Source of the DNA: Limosilactobacillus fastidiosus
GTDB lineage: Bacteria; Bacillota; Bacilli; Lactobacillales; Lactobacillaceae
Direction of reading: 5' to 3'
NCBI RefSeq assembly: GCF_014145505.1
Contig: NZ_JACIUZ010000026.1
Coordinates: 1 to 54,583, forward strand
Length of the DNA stretch: 54,583 nucleotides
Position numbers and translations under genes: made by a program. Position 1 is the stretch's first letter, and each line of letters starts with the position of its first letter. Of the stretch, positions 37,339 through 45,081 are shown piece by piece. Below the pieces are notes generated by a model, which did no database searches, was not told the origin of the DNA, and saw nothing but the letters and a program-made list of their open reading frames with translations.

Positions 37339-38709
37339 TTGAAATTAAACATTCCAGTACATAAAAACGAAGAATACCCTGCCAAGGTAGTTGATTTGAC
37401 TTATGAAGGTAACGGGGTCGTTAAGATTGACGATTTTCCGGTATTTGTCCCCAATGCTTTGCCCGGTGAGGAGATTACGGTGCGGATTACAAAGGTGGCT
37501 AGTCACTTTGCCTGGGGGCGGGTAATGGATTGGCAAACAAAAAGTCCGGATCGAGTTGATGTTAAGAATAAGAAGTACATTCAAACGGGGATTGCTCCGC
37601 TTGGTCACTTGAAATATGATGCTCAATTAAAGTTCAAGCAACACCAAATTGCAGAATTATTAGAAAAGGCTCACTTGGACGACATTAAGGTATTGCCAAC
37701 GATGGGAATGGAGCAGCCATACCATTATCGAAATAAGGCTCAGGTACCAGTAAAAACAATACATGGAAAGTTAGAGACCGGTTTTTACAAACGGGGAAGT
37801 CATAATCTCGTACCCATTGAAGATTTCTATATTCAAGATCCCAAGATTGACCAAGCAATTGTCGTTGTTCGGGACTTATTACGGAAATACCACATCCAGC
37901 CCTATGATGAACGAACAGGAAAAGGTGTTATCCGGACGGTGATGGTTCGTCGGGGTTACTATAGTCATGAAGTGATGGTGGTGTTAGTAACTAATACCAA
38001 GCGTCTACCAATGGAAAAACAGATTGTGGAAGGAATTGTTGCTGGTGTTCCCGAAGTAAAGAGCATCGTGCAAAACATTAACGATAAGAAGACCAACCGT
38101 CTCCTTGGTGAGAAAAACAAGACTTTGTGGGGGGCCGATGAAATCCATGATCAGCTTCTTGGCATTGACTTTGCAATTTCGCCATTATCCTTCTATCAGG
38201 TTAACCCACAACAAACAGAGCGCTTATACCAAACAGCAATCGATAATGCTGGCTTAGATGGCAGTCAAACTGTCATTGACGCTTATTGTGGAATTGGGAC
38301 AATCTCACTTGCCGTGGCTAAGCACGCTAAGCAGGTTTACGGGGTGGAAATCGTTCCAGCGGCAATTGATGACGCTAAGCATAATGCTAAACGGAATGGC
38401 ATCAAGAACGCTAAGTTTGTTGTCGGCAAGGCAGAAGAACAATTTGCTAAATGGCAGGCAGCAGGGTTGAAGCCAGATGTTGTGATCGTTGATCCACCAC
38501 GGAAAGGCCTTGCTGAATCGTTAATTGAAGCCACTGGCAAAATGGCGCCCAAGAAGGTTATTTATGTTAGTTGTAATCCGGCTACCTTAGTCCGTGATAT
38601 TCAACGTTTCGGTGAACAAGGTTATCATGTTACTAAGCCAATTCAGCCGGTGGATCAGTTCCCACAGACGACGCATGTGGAGAGCGTTACTTTGCTTGAA
38701 CGTGACTAG
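37339..38709 (+). CDS. rlmD: 23S rRNA (uracil-5-)-methyltransferase RlmD/RlmCD type
   Basis: This 456-residue SAM-dependent enzyme has an N-terminal TRAM domain (YEGNGVVKIDDFPVFVPNALPGEEI). The methyltransferase core shows FYQVNPQQTERLY, DAYCGIGTISLAVA (SAM loop), VIVDPPRKGL and YVSCNPATLVRDI with the catalytic Cys. It makes m5U in 23S rRNA; the Bacillus homologue RlmCD modifies both U747 and U1939. I see no Fe-S cysteine cluster (CxxxxxCxxC) near the N-terminus, as in RlmCD-type enzymes. TTG start after GGAGGAA. Confidence 0.93.
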   Translation: MKLNIPVHKNEEYPAKVVDLTYEGNGVVKIDDFPVFVPNALPGEEITVRITKVASHFAWGRVMDWQTKSPDRVDVKNKKYIQTGIAPLGHLKYDAQLKFKQHQIAELLEKAHLDDIKVLPTMGMEQPYHYRNKAQVPVKTIHGKLETGFYKRGSHNLVPIEDFYIQDPKIDQAIVVVRDLLRKYHIQPYDERTGKGVIRTVMVRRGYYSHEVMVVLVTNTKRLPMEKQIVEGIVAGVPEVKSIVQNINDKKTNRLLGEKNKTLWGADEIHDQLLGIDFAISPLSFYQVNPQQTERLYQTAIDNAGLDGSQTVIDAYCGIGTISLAVAKHAKQVYGVEIVPAAIDDAKHNAKRNGIKNAKFVVGKAEEQFAKWQAAGLKPDVVIVDPPRKGLAESLIEATGKMAPKKVIYVSCNPATLVRDIQRFGEQGYHVTKPIQPVDQFPQTTHVESVTLLERD

Positions 38710-38710
38710 C

Positions 38711-38945
38711 AGGAGCGTGAAAGCTTAGGAACGCTCCCCGCAATAATGTCCGAAGAATGAGGAACTTGAGACGAAATGATTCGAAAGACGCGAACTGCGG
38801 AGAGTATCACAGTACTGTCAAGGAGCTAAAGCGACGAAGAGACTGCTAGTGATGCTCCATGCGATAGCTACCCAAGAATAAGAAACGTAATGACGAATGA
38901 TTGGTTAGTGGCGAACTGTAGAGAGTGTGGCAGTGCCGGAAAAAT
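38711..38945. repeat. Diverged tandem repeat element after rlmD
   Basis: Two related units of about 80 bp lie at roughly 38740-38820 and 38865-38940. Shared blocks in order are AAGAAT, a GACGAA-like block, GCGAACTG and GAGAGT. The first is preceded by a hairpin, GGAGCGT / ACGCTCC around GAAAGCTTAGGA (38712-38737). It has no coding potential. It looks like a degenerate small repetitive intergenic element of the host. Confidence 0.45.
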
Positions 38946-39310
38946 AATAGAAAAATGGTAAGGTTAACATGAATAAAAAATTTTGCCAGTAATGGCGTTA
39001 CGTTGCTTAATAGTGCGTAACATAGGAAAAGTACTGATGTGTTTAAGACGAGGAGTGCTTTTTTAATTGGCGTTATTATATAGAATAGGTTATATAAATA
39101 TTTATTATGATGTAAAGTTTAGATAATACTTGAATTTCCTTTTTTTAGGTAAGATTTAAGGTTCATTCACTTCTAAATTATTTGAACAGTAGGAGAAACG
39201 AGCCAAACAAAATTGCATATTGCAATGTCAATTTTTTTGTGGAAAATCGATATGCTTTTGGAATTTTTAAGAGTCTGATTGCATTACTAAAAGATATTTA
39301 AAAAGGATAA
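38946..39310. other. AT-rich non-coding spacer at the start of the accessory island
   Basis: There is no gene here. A GTTACG / CGTAAC hairpin (about 38997-39021) and a terminator-like stem AAAGTACT / AGTGCTTT followed by TTTTT (39028-39065) are seen. The rest is AT-rich, with a small palindrome TTGCATATTGCAA near 39211. Composition changes here from core genome to island. Confidence 0.5.
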
Positions 39311-39319
39311 GTGAGTTTT

Positions 39320-40950
39320 ATGGATGTAAAAGTTACAGATAAATATATAAAAGAAGAATTACCATATTTAAGTTTGGAAAATAAAGATTTTAACTCAGTA
39401 GAGTTTAATAGTGGTGTATATAACTCGGTACTAAATATCAAGATTATGAATGAAGATAGTAATGAAAAAATATTAGCTTCAGCACGCTGCTTTATGGTAA
39501 ACGGTGAGGTTACTAATATAGTTGATGCGGCAGATAGTGAATCGGGTGATTTATTCTTAGTTGCAGATGTTATGGTAAAGATTTTAAAATTAATAAAGAA
39601 AGTTCAATTGTTATCCTTGATGATTACGATTTATTTTCTTCAAAAGCTACAGCTCAAAGTAAGAAGCTTATATTTGAGAGGTGTATATTACCCTACTTTA
39701 AAGATCGAAAAATCGATTATGTAGGGTTTTGTAATGCTGGTTTTGAATTCACAGATGATAATAATCAACAACAATTATTGAGTAAGATTTTTAGTGATAT
39801 GGCAATTGAAGATAGTAAAAAAACAGAAGGTGACGATTGGAAAAGTACGGTTAATTTAATTGATGTTAACTATGCTACAGAGTTAAAAATTGATCCTTTC
39901 TTAGAAGAATATAAGGCAGAAACAGGAAGAAAATTACCAGAAAATTTTGAAGATAAATATGATGACTACATTTTTAATGACGATAAGGACAATTTAACTG
40001 GCGACATAAAAGAAGAGATTAAGAGAGTATATAAGTTTAAGAAGAATATTTATTATGCTGAGGATGGTAGAAGAATAAATATTACTAGTGAAGATAGAAA
40101 AGAAATGAAGGTATTTCAAAATATTAGAGGAACTTTTGAGAATATAGATGAAATGTATGACAGAGTTGCTTATTCATATAAAAATTTAATTAGTAATTTT
40201 ATATCTAATGATGATACTAATAATCCAAATACAGTGGCAGGAGCATTTCTTGTTGATGGAAAAAGGTTCTTAGATTATCTTGAGGAAGAGTGGTTAAAAC
40301 ATAATATGCCTGAGTTTCAAGAGAGTTGGAAAAGAATTTGTACTTACATTTATGATACTAATTTAGGGTATAGACTTTGTTATAATCTTAGAAATTATGA
40401 TCAACACCCACGAAATCATACAGCTAGGCAAATAATAAACGAAATGGTTGAAAATCTTAATGAAAATAGAGTCGAATACTATTTAAATGTTATAGATATT
40501 TGTAAAGATAATAAAGTAATAAGAAAAAAACATGAATCAGATAGAATTTATTTGCAGAAAAATGGTAATAATGAATTTTCTAGGTATGCACGAAATTATA
40601 TGATAAATATAACTGCACTGTATAATTTAGCGTTAACGCAATTTCTTACAAAAAATATCGAAAACATTAAAAATATTTACAGTTATTTATGTGAACATAA
40701 TTTTAATAGGGTAATGATAAAGTCAGTTGATGATTGTGAGCTAAAAGTTGTAGGTGTAGATTATGCAGATGATGTAATTTCAACGGTAGATATCGATGAT
40801 TTCTTACATCGTTTAGAGAATAAAGGAATTATAAATAAACAAAGTATTTTAGATATTAGAAATGGAAATAGGGATACTCCCGAACCTCATTTGACTGCAG
40901 AACAGATAGTGAGAAACATAATAAAAGAACGATTCTTGTATGGTGAATAA
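39320..40950 (+). pseudogene. Frameshifted large protein with a HEPN-type R-N-x3-H motif
   Basis: Two open frames (39320 to 39724; about 39568 to 40950) join into one protein of about 540 residues if one base-level shift near 39565-39570 is corrected. The second frame stays open without stops from TGT at about 39568, reading YGKDFKINKESSIVILDDYDLF. The N-terminal third has GNAT-like features (FKDRKIDYVGFCNAGFE), weakly. Further on, NLRNYDQHP (40387-40410) fits the HEPN RNase motif R-N-x3-H (an Rx4-6H form). It is AT-rich with rare AGA/ATA codons, unlike the core genes, which suggests transfer. I do not recognise a named family. The frameshift may be real decay, programmed, or a sequencing error. 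Confidence 0.55.
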
Positions 40951-41380
40951 GAGAGATGGAAAATAAAGGGAGAAAGATTAAATCATGTGGTTTAATTGCA
41001 TAATCGTCCCGTAGCTGAGATATTGTAACTTAAAAATTCGAGGTATTATATAAATATAAAATTATGTGTCTTTATGTTTTGTGTAGTGTGTAGAAACTAT
41101 AAGAATTCACATTTCATTCTCGCTTTCTTGACGTATTTGTTTTAAGTTAAATTCGTTGTCCCCAATCCGTCCTTGTTGGTATAAGAGACGTAAAATTCTA
41201 TTTTATCGCAATTCGTCGATTCAATTATTGAAAGCTGATACTGTTTAATAGAAATCCTTTAGAGTAGTTTTGATTATGATGAGCCGTTAGTATTTAATTC
41301 ACTCAGTTATTTATAATTACTAGGCTTCCTCGCCTAATAATTGTAGAACATTTTAGAATTATTGAAGGCTAATTTAATAG
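40951..41380. other. Long AT-rich non-coding spacer before the mini-CRISPR
   Basis: About 430 bp hold no supported ORF on either strand. One clear hairpin, AATTACTAGGC / GCCTAATAATT around TTCCTC (about 41316-41343), has no T-run after it. No protein antitoxin gene for the downstream toxin is seen here. Confidence 0.5.
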
Positions 41381-41392
41381 TTATACCTAAAT

Positions 41393-41432
41393 TTTACAAT
41401 TAACTATGTTAAAATAATAAATGTACTATAAG
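41393..41432 (+). promoter_or_regulatory. Candidate promoter for the mini-CRISPR/toxin transcript
   Basis: Core promoter-like elements cluster here: TTTACA (41393-41398) with TAATAA 16 bp on, or TTAACT (41400-41405) with TACTAT (41424-41429) 18 bp on, and TATAAG at 41427-41432. Which pair is used cannot be decided by eye. The second choice places the -10 inside the guide-matching site at 41423-41434. Confidence 0.4.
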
Positions 41433-41434
41433 AA
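41420..41434 (+). promoter_or_regulatory. Protospacer-like site matched by the mini-CRISPR guide
   Basis: AAT (41420-41422) is followed by GTACTATAAGAA (41423-41434). The guide at 41462 reads GTACTTTAAGAA. Eleven of twelve bases agree and the only mismatch is position 6. Bases beyond 12 do not match. AAT would be the PAM; AA-type PAMs are known for related type I-E systems such as that of S. thermophilus (from memory). The site lies in promoter-like sequence upstream of the toxin gene. Confidence 0.6.
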
Positions 41435-41509
41435 AGTCCTGATGTAAATTAGGGTGATCCCGTACTTTAAGAAGAAGATATGTATTCCTCATCTAAATGA
41501 GGGTAAGTA
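41433..41509 (+). ncRNA. Degenerate mini-CRISPR (repeat-guide-repeat), CreA/CreR-like RNA candidate
   Basis: Pseudo-repeat 1 (41433-41460) matches the array repeat at 19 of 28 positions, including its last nine bases GGGTGATCC. Pseudo-repeat 2 (41482-41509) matches at 20 of 28, including the first seven, GTATTCC. Both keep a 6-bp stem with 4-nt loop: CCTGAT-GTAA-ATTAGG (41438-41453, one G-U) and CCTCAT-CTAA-ATGAGG (41487-41502, compensatory T-A for C-G). The array stem is CCCCAT-ATAT-ATGGGG. After the first stem comes GTGATCCC (41454-41461), the exact 8-nt handle of array crRNAs. Cas6e cutting at both stems would give a 49-nt RNA (41454-41502) with a 20-nt guide. It lies 46 bp before a MazF-like toxin gene, same strand. 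Confidence 0.72.
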
Positions 41510-41555
41510 CTTATATGGTAATGATTTATTAGAATTTAAGAAATGAGGGAATTCC

Positions 41556-42215
41556 TTGAATAAAAATGCTCGTATCGATCAGGCTTGTGATCGCTTTAAA
41601 AATATTGCTGTTCCAACATCATATCATTATAAACAAAAATTTCAGTTTTTACCTAGTTGGTTGGATAATACATCTTATTCTTATGAGAAAGAAGCTAAGG
41701 GACATAATCCTAAAAGATATTACTCCTTTAAGAGAGGAACAGTTATAAGAGTTAATTTTGGTGTCAATTTAGGAAGTGAATTTAGTAATATTCATTTTGC
41801 TATTGTTCTTGATAAACATGATGCTCCTCAAAAAAGAACTTTAACAGTATTACCATTAACTTCTAAGCAAAAAAGTAATCGCTTTTCTCTAGGAAGTGAA
41901 ATTTTTAATCAAACTACTATCTTGCTGGGAAATATGAAAGATAGGCTAAGTAAATTAGCAAAAGAATCTACTAGTAACCAGAACTTTGAGTCTTCTAACA
42001 ATATAGATAAAGCTATTCAAGAACTTGATCAAGTTGTGAAACTTTACGAGAGATATAATAAGCAATCATATGTCAGATTGAGTGACATTACAACCATAAG
42101 TAAACTACGTATAGAACGGTTAAATAAATATGATCCATCTGGTAAGATTCGTTTATCGAATGCGCAAATGGCACAAATAAGTCATGAACTAATGAAACTA
42201 TACTTGAATAAATAA
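41556..42215 (+). CDS. Orphan PemK/MazF-family toxin-like endoribonuclease
   Basis: This 219-residue protein has the PemK/MazF fold at about residues 58-190. FKRGTVIRVNFGVNLGSEFSNIHFAIVL (beta-hairpin and the GSE motif), RTLTVLPLTSKQ, and later SYVRLSDITTISKLRI match the usual R-G-x-V, G-S-E, V-x-P-L/T-S and S-x-v-x-x-d-x-I-x-T-x-x-k order. An N-terminal extension of about 55 residues and an inserted helical stretch (about 120-168) make it longer than classic MazF (about 110). It should cut mRNA. No antitoxin gene is adjacent: upstream is non-coding with the mini-CRISPR and downstream is cas3. TTG start after GAGGGA. The family call is firm; toxicity is inferred. Confidence 0.78.
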   Translation: MNKNARIDQACDRFKNIAVPTSYHYKQKFQFLPSWLDNTSYSYEKEAKGHNPKRYYSFKRGTVIRVNFGVNLGSEFSNIHFAIVLDKHDAPQKRTLTVLPLTSKQKSNRFSLGSEIFNQTTILLGNMKDRLSKLAKESTSNQNFESSNNIDKAIQELDQVVKLYERYNKQSYVRLSDITTISKLRIERLNKYDPSGKIRLSNAQMAQISHELMKLYLNK

Positions 42216-42216
42216 A

Positions 42217-42245
42217 TTGACATGAATATCGATTTATGTAAAAAT
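42217..42245 (+). promoter_or_regulatory. Promoter of the cas operon
   Basis: A consensus TTGACA (42217-42222) is followed 16-17 bp later by TAAAAAT (42239-42245). It begins two bases after the toxin stop codon and lies about 120 bp before cas3. Confidence 0.6.
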
Positions 42246-42250
42246 ACAAG

Positions 42251-42363
42251 TACTGGGAGCTTGACTCCTTAATTTAATTTTACGTGGACCTTGAGTCCTT
42301 GGCGCCATTAGTTGTACAGCTAATGGCGTCCTTTATCTTTAAAATTATCAGGAGTCGAGCTTT
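42251..42363 (+). promoter_or_regulatory. Structured cas3 leader with tandem hairpins, terminator-like stem and SD-pairing sequence
   Basis: Two sibling hairpins with the same loop, GGAG-CTTGA-CTCC (42256-42268) and GGAC-CTTGA-GTCC (42286-42298), lie within 20-nt units repeated at a 30-nt period. A 9-bp stem, CGCCATTAG / CTAATGGCG (42303-42328), is followed by TCCTTTATCTTT. AGCTTGACTCCT (42258-42269) can instead pair over 12 bp (one G-U) with AGGAGTCGAGCT (42350-42361), which contains the cas3 SD (AGGAG, 42350-42354). Mutually exclusive folds are therefore possible. Confidence 0.5.
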
Positions 42364-45081
42364 ATGAAAATATTATCTAATCGAGCTAAATCGTTATGGG
42401 CTAAAAAGGAAAATAATGATGGCCAGGAACTGTGGTTGCCATTAGTGGCTCATTTAATGGACGCTAAAAACGTTATTAATTGGTTATATAATATTTGGCT
42501 GGATGACAGTCAAAAATCAGTGATTCAGCAAAATTTATCTACTGATGACACACAGAAACTAGTTAAATTTATTGGATACTTCCATGATATCGGTAAAGCA
42601 ACACCGGCTTTTCAAACTAAGCCATCTTATAACCGTGATCTTCAATTAGATGATGAGTTAATGGAAAAATTGCTTCGTAATGGATTTACTAAATTAAGTG
42701 ATTATAGACCATCTTCACGCCGCTATTCTCCACACGCAATCGCTGGAGAAACGTTATTGGAAAACTTTGGGCTTAATGACTCGATTGGTTCGATTATTGG
42801 AGCTCACCATGGGAAACCAGCAGAGAAATTTTTTGATTATGAGGATCAAATATACGATTATACAAGCAATTATTTTCAATCTGATAATGATACTAGTGTG
42901 CAAAATAATTGGGAAAAAGTCCATAAAGAACTTATTCAATATGGCTTATCACAATCAGATTATAATCAACTCCAAGATGTTCCAAAAATTAATCAGGAAC
43001 AGGCTGTTTTACTGACTGGTTTATTGATCATGGCTGACTGGATCGCTTCTAGTGAATTTCTCAATAATGATCTATCTCGGCCAATGTTCCCACTGATTCG
43101 ACTAGATCAGTCAATTGACGATATTAATTTAAAACAGAGATTTCAAAATGCAATTATGACGTGGGATATTAGTGGTCATTGGACACCAATACCAGTGATA
43201 AATATTGATGAGCATTATGAAAAACGGTGGGGCTTTAAACCGCGAAGTGTCCAACGGTTAATGTCACAAGTGATTGGTAAAATTACAGATCCTGGACTGA
43301 TTATTATCGAAGCCCCCATGGGAATTGGTAAAACTGAAATTGCCCTTACAGCAGCTGAACAATTATCATTAACTAGTGGTACTTCTGGTGTATTCATGGG
43401 CTTGCCAACTCAAGCAACTAGCAATGCAATGTTTAGCCGAGTCGATGATTGGGTTGGTGATCTTGTCAAAGAAGAAAACACTAGTTTACCGATCAAATTA
43501 ATGCACGGTAAAGCGCAGTTTAATCAGGAGAACAAAAATCTACCACGTGCGGAAAACGTTGGTGATCAACAATCTGTAGTAATTAATAGCTGGTTTTCCG
43601 GTAAAAAATCAATGCTTGCTGATTTTACTATTGGAACAATCGATCACGTGCTCTTAATGAGTCTTAAGCAGAAACACCTTTTTCTTCGTCACCTAGGTTT
43701 AAGTGGTAAAGTGGTTATTATTGATGAAATTCACGCGTACGACTCATATATGAATTCATATTTAAAAAGAACTCTTCAATGGTTAGGCGCTTATCACATT
43801 CCAGTTATTGCTTTATCTGCTACTTTACCTAAGGAAAGACGAGCGGCATTAATGGCTGCCTATTATCGTGGAAAATATGGCCATAAGATAGGCGATGGTA
43901 AGTGGCAAGATAATCAATCATATCCATTGCTTACTTATCTCGATGGTAAAACAGTTCACCAATTTGATGAATTTCCTAAAACTAATAATCCACACAAAAA
44001 TAAAATTGTCCGCTTGGATGTTGACGATGACGAATTAATAAGTAAAGTAGTTGAGTCCATTGAAAACGGAGGAGTTGCCGGTATTATTGTTAATACTGTT
44101 AAGCGTGCCCAGAAATTATCACAACTTATTCCGGAAAACATTCCGACACTTACATTACATTCTTCGTTTCTGGCCCCAGACAGAACAAAATTGGAAGATA
44201 AATTACAAAGTAATATTGGTAAAAATGCTAATCGACCAGATAAAATGATAGTTATTGGGACTCAAGTTCTTGAACAATCTTTAGATATTGATTTTGATGT
44301 CCTATTTACAGATGTAGCGCCAATGGACTTGATATTACAGCGTATGGGAAGATTACATCGGCATAACATAACTCGCCCTAGCCAACTATCGGAACCCACT
44401 ACTTATATTTTAGGTATTCATTCTTTTGGTGATTACGGTGACGCTAATGAGTCGATTTATGCGAAGTATTTGTTAATGAAAACTGATTATTTTTTACCAA
44501 GCAAAATACAATTACCGACGGATATATCACCATTAGTTCAGAAAGTATATGAATCCGAGAACGATCAAAAAATAGCTGAAATTACAAAGCCATATGTTGA
44601 ATTAAAAAATTACGAAAAACAGGAGCAACGAAAAGCGCAGGTGTATCAAATTGAAGCACCTTATCCAAAAGCTAGTCTTCATGGGTGGTTAGATCGTTCT
44701 CAACAAAATATTGAGGATGATGCTAGCGCAGAAGCTGCGGTTCGGGACATCAAGGAATCTATTGAAGTGGTGATATTACAACATGCTTCTGATGGGGATT
44801 ATTTATTAGATGGCCGGAACATAAACGATGTGGATGAGGATATTATTGCTCAACAGTTAATTAGATTACCAAATGCAATTACTCCTAATATTTCAAAGTC
44901 AATTGATAGACTCGAACAGCTAACAGAACGATACTACCATAATTGGCAGGATAGCATTTGGCTTAAGGGAGCAATCGCTTTGCCGCTGGACCGCCATTTT
45001 GAGGCTAAGTTTAATGGCTGGAAAATTCATTATTCGAAAAAACTAGGATTAATGTATGAAAAGGATGAACAAGATGAGTGA
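42364..45081 (+). CDS. cas3: CRISPR-associated nuclease-helicase Cas3 (type I-E)
   Basis: This 905-residue protein fuses an HD nuclease to an SF2 helicase. The HD part has H30 and GYFHDIGKATPAF (HD at 74-75), then GAHHGKP. The helicase has Walker A APMGIGKTE (about 318-325), IDEIHAYD (DEIH at 454-457), LSATLPKERR, and QRMGRLHRH (motif VI). Cas3 is recruited by target-bound Cascade to nick, unwind and degrade DNA. All key motifs are intact. The stop overlaps the start of cse1. Confidence 0.95.
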   Translation: MKILSNRAKSLWAKKENNDGQELWLPLVAHLMDAKNVINWLYNIWLDDSQKSVIQQNLSTDDTQKLVKFIGYFHDIGKATPAFQTKPSYNRDLQLDDELMEKLLRNGFTKLSDYRPSSRRYSPHAIAGETLLENFGLNDSIGSIIGAHHGKPAEKFFDYEDQIYDYTSNYFQSDNDTSVQNNWEKVHKELIQYGLSQSDYNQLQDVPKINQEQAVLLTGLLIMADWIASSEFLNNDLSRPMFPLIRLDQSIDDINLKQRFQNAIMTWDISGHWTPIPVINIDEHYEKRWGFKPRSVQRLMSQVIGKITDPGLIIIEAPMGIGKTEIALTAAEQLSLTSGTSGVFMGLPTQATSNAMFSRVDDWVGDLVKEENTSLPIKLMHGKAQFNQENKNLPRAENVGDQQSVVINSWFSGKKSMLADFTIGTIDHVLLMSLKQKHLFLRHLGLSGKVVIIDEIHAYDSYMNSYLKRTLQWLGAYHIPVIALSATLPKERRAALMAAYYRGKYGHKIGDGKWQDNQSYPLLTYLDGKTVHQFDEFPKTNNPHKNKIVRLDVDDDELISKVVESIENGGVAGIIVNTVKRAQKLSQLIPENIPTLTLHSSFLAPDRTKLEDKLQSNIGKNANRPDKMIVIGTQVLEQSLDIDFDVLFTDVAPMDLILQRMGRLHRHNITRPSQLSEPTTYILGIHSFGDYGDANESIYAKYLLMKTDYFLPSKIQLPTDISPLVQKVYESENDQKIAEITKPYVELKNYEKQEQRKAQVYQIEAPYPKASLHGWLDRSQQNIEDDASAEAAVRDIKESIEVVILQHASDGDYLLDGRNINDVDEDIIAQQLIRLPNAITPNISKSIDRLEQLTERYYHNWQDSIWLKGAIALPLDRHFEAKFNGWKIHYSKKLGLMYEKDEQDE

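Noticed and set aside
41064-41093. Nine-codon ORF (MCLYVLCSV) in the spacer before the mini-CRISPR
   Set aside because: It has no SD and is too short to support, though a tiny antitoxin or toxin peptide cannot be fully excluded.
41507-41518. Second guide match (GTACTT) just after pseudo-repeat 2
   Set aside because: Only six bases match, and the preceding bases do not give the same PAM register as the main site.
42250-42254. Third GTACT copy, in the cas promoter region
   Set aside because: A five-base match is expected by chance in AT-rich DNA. It is not enough to claim that the guide also represses cas3.
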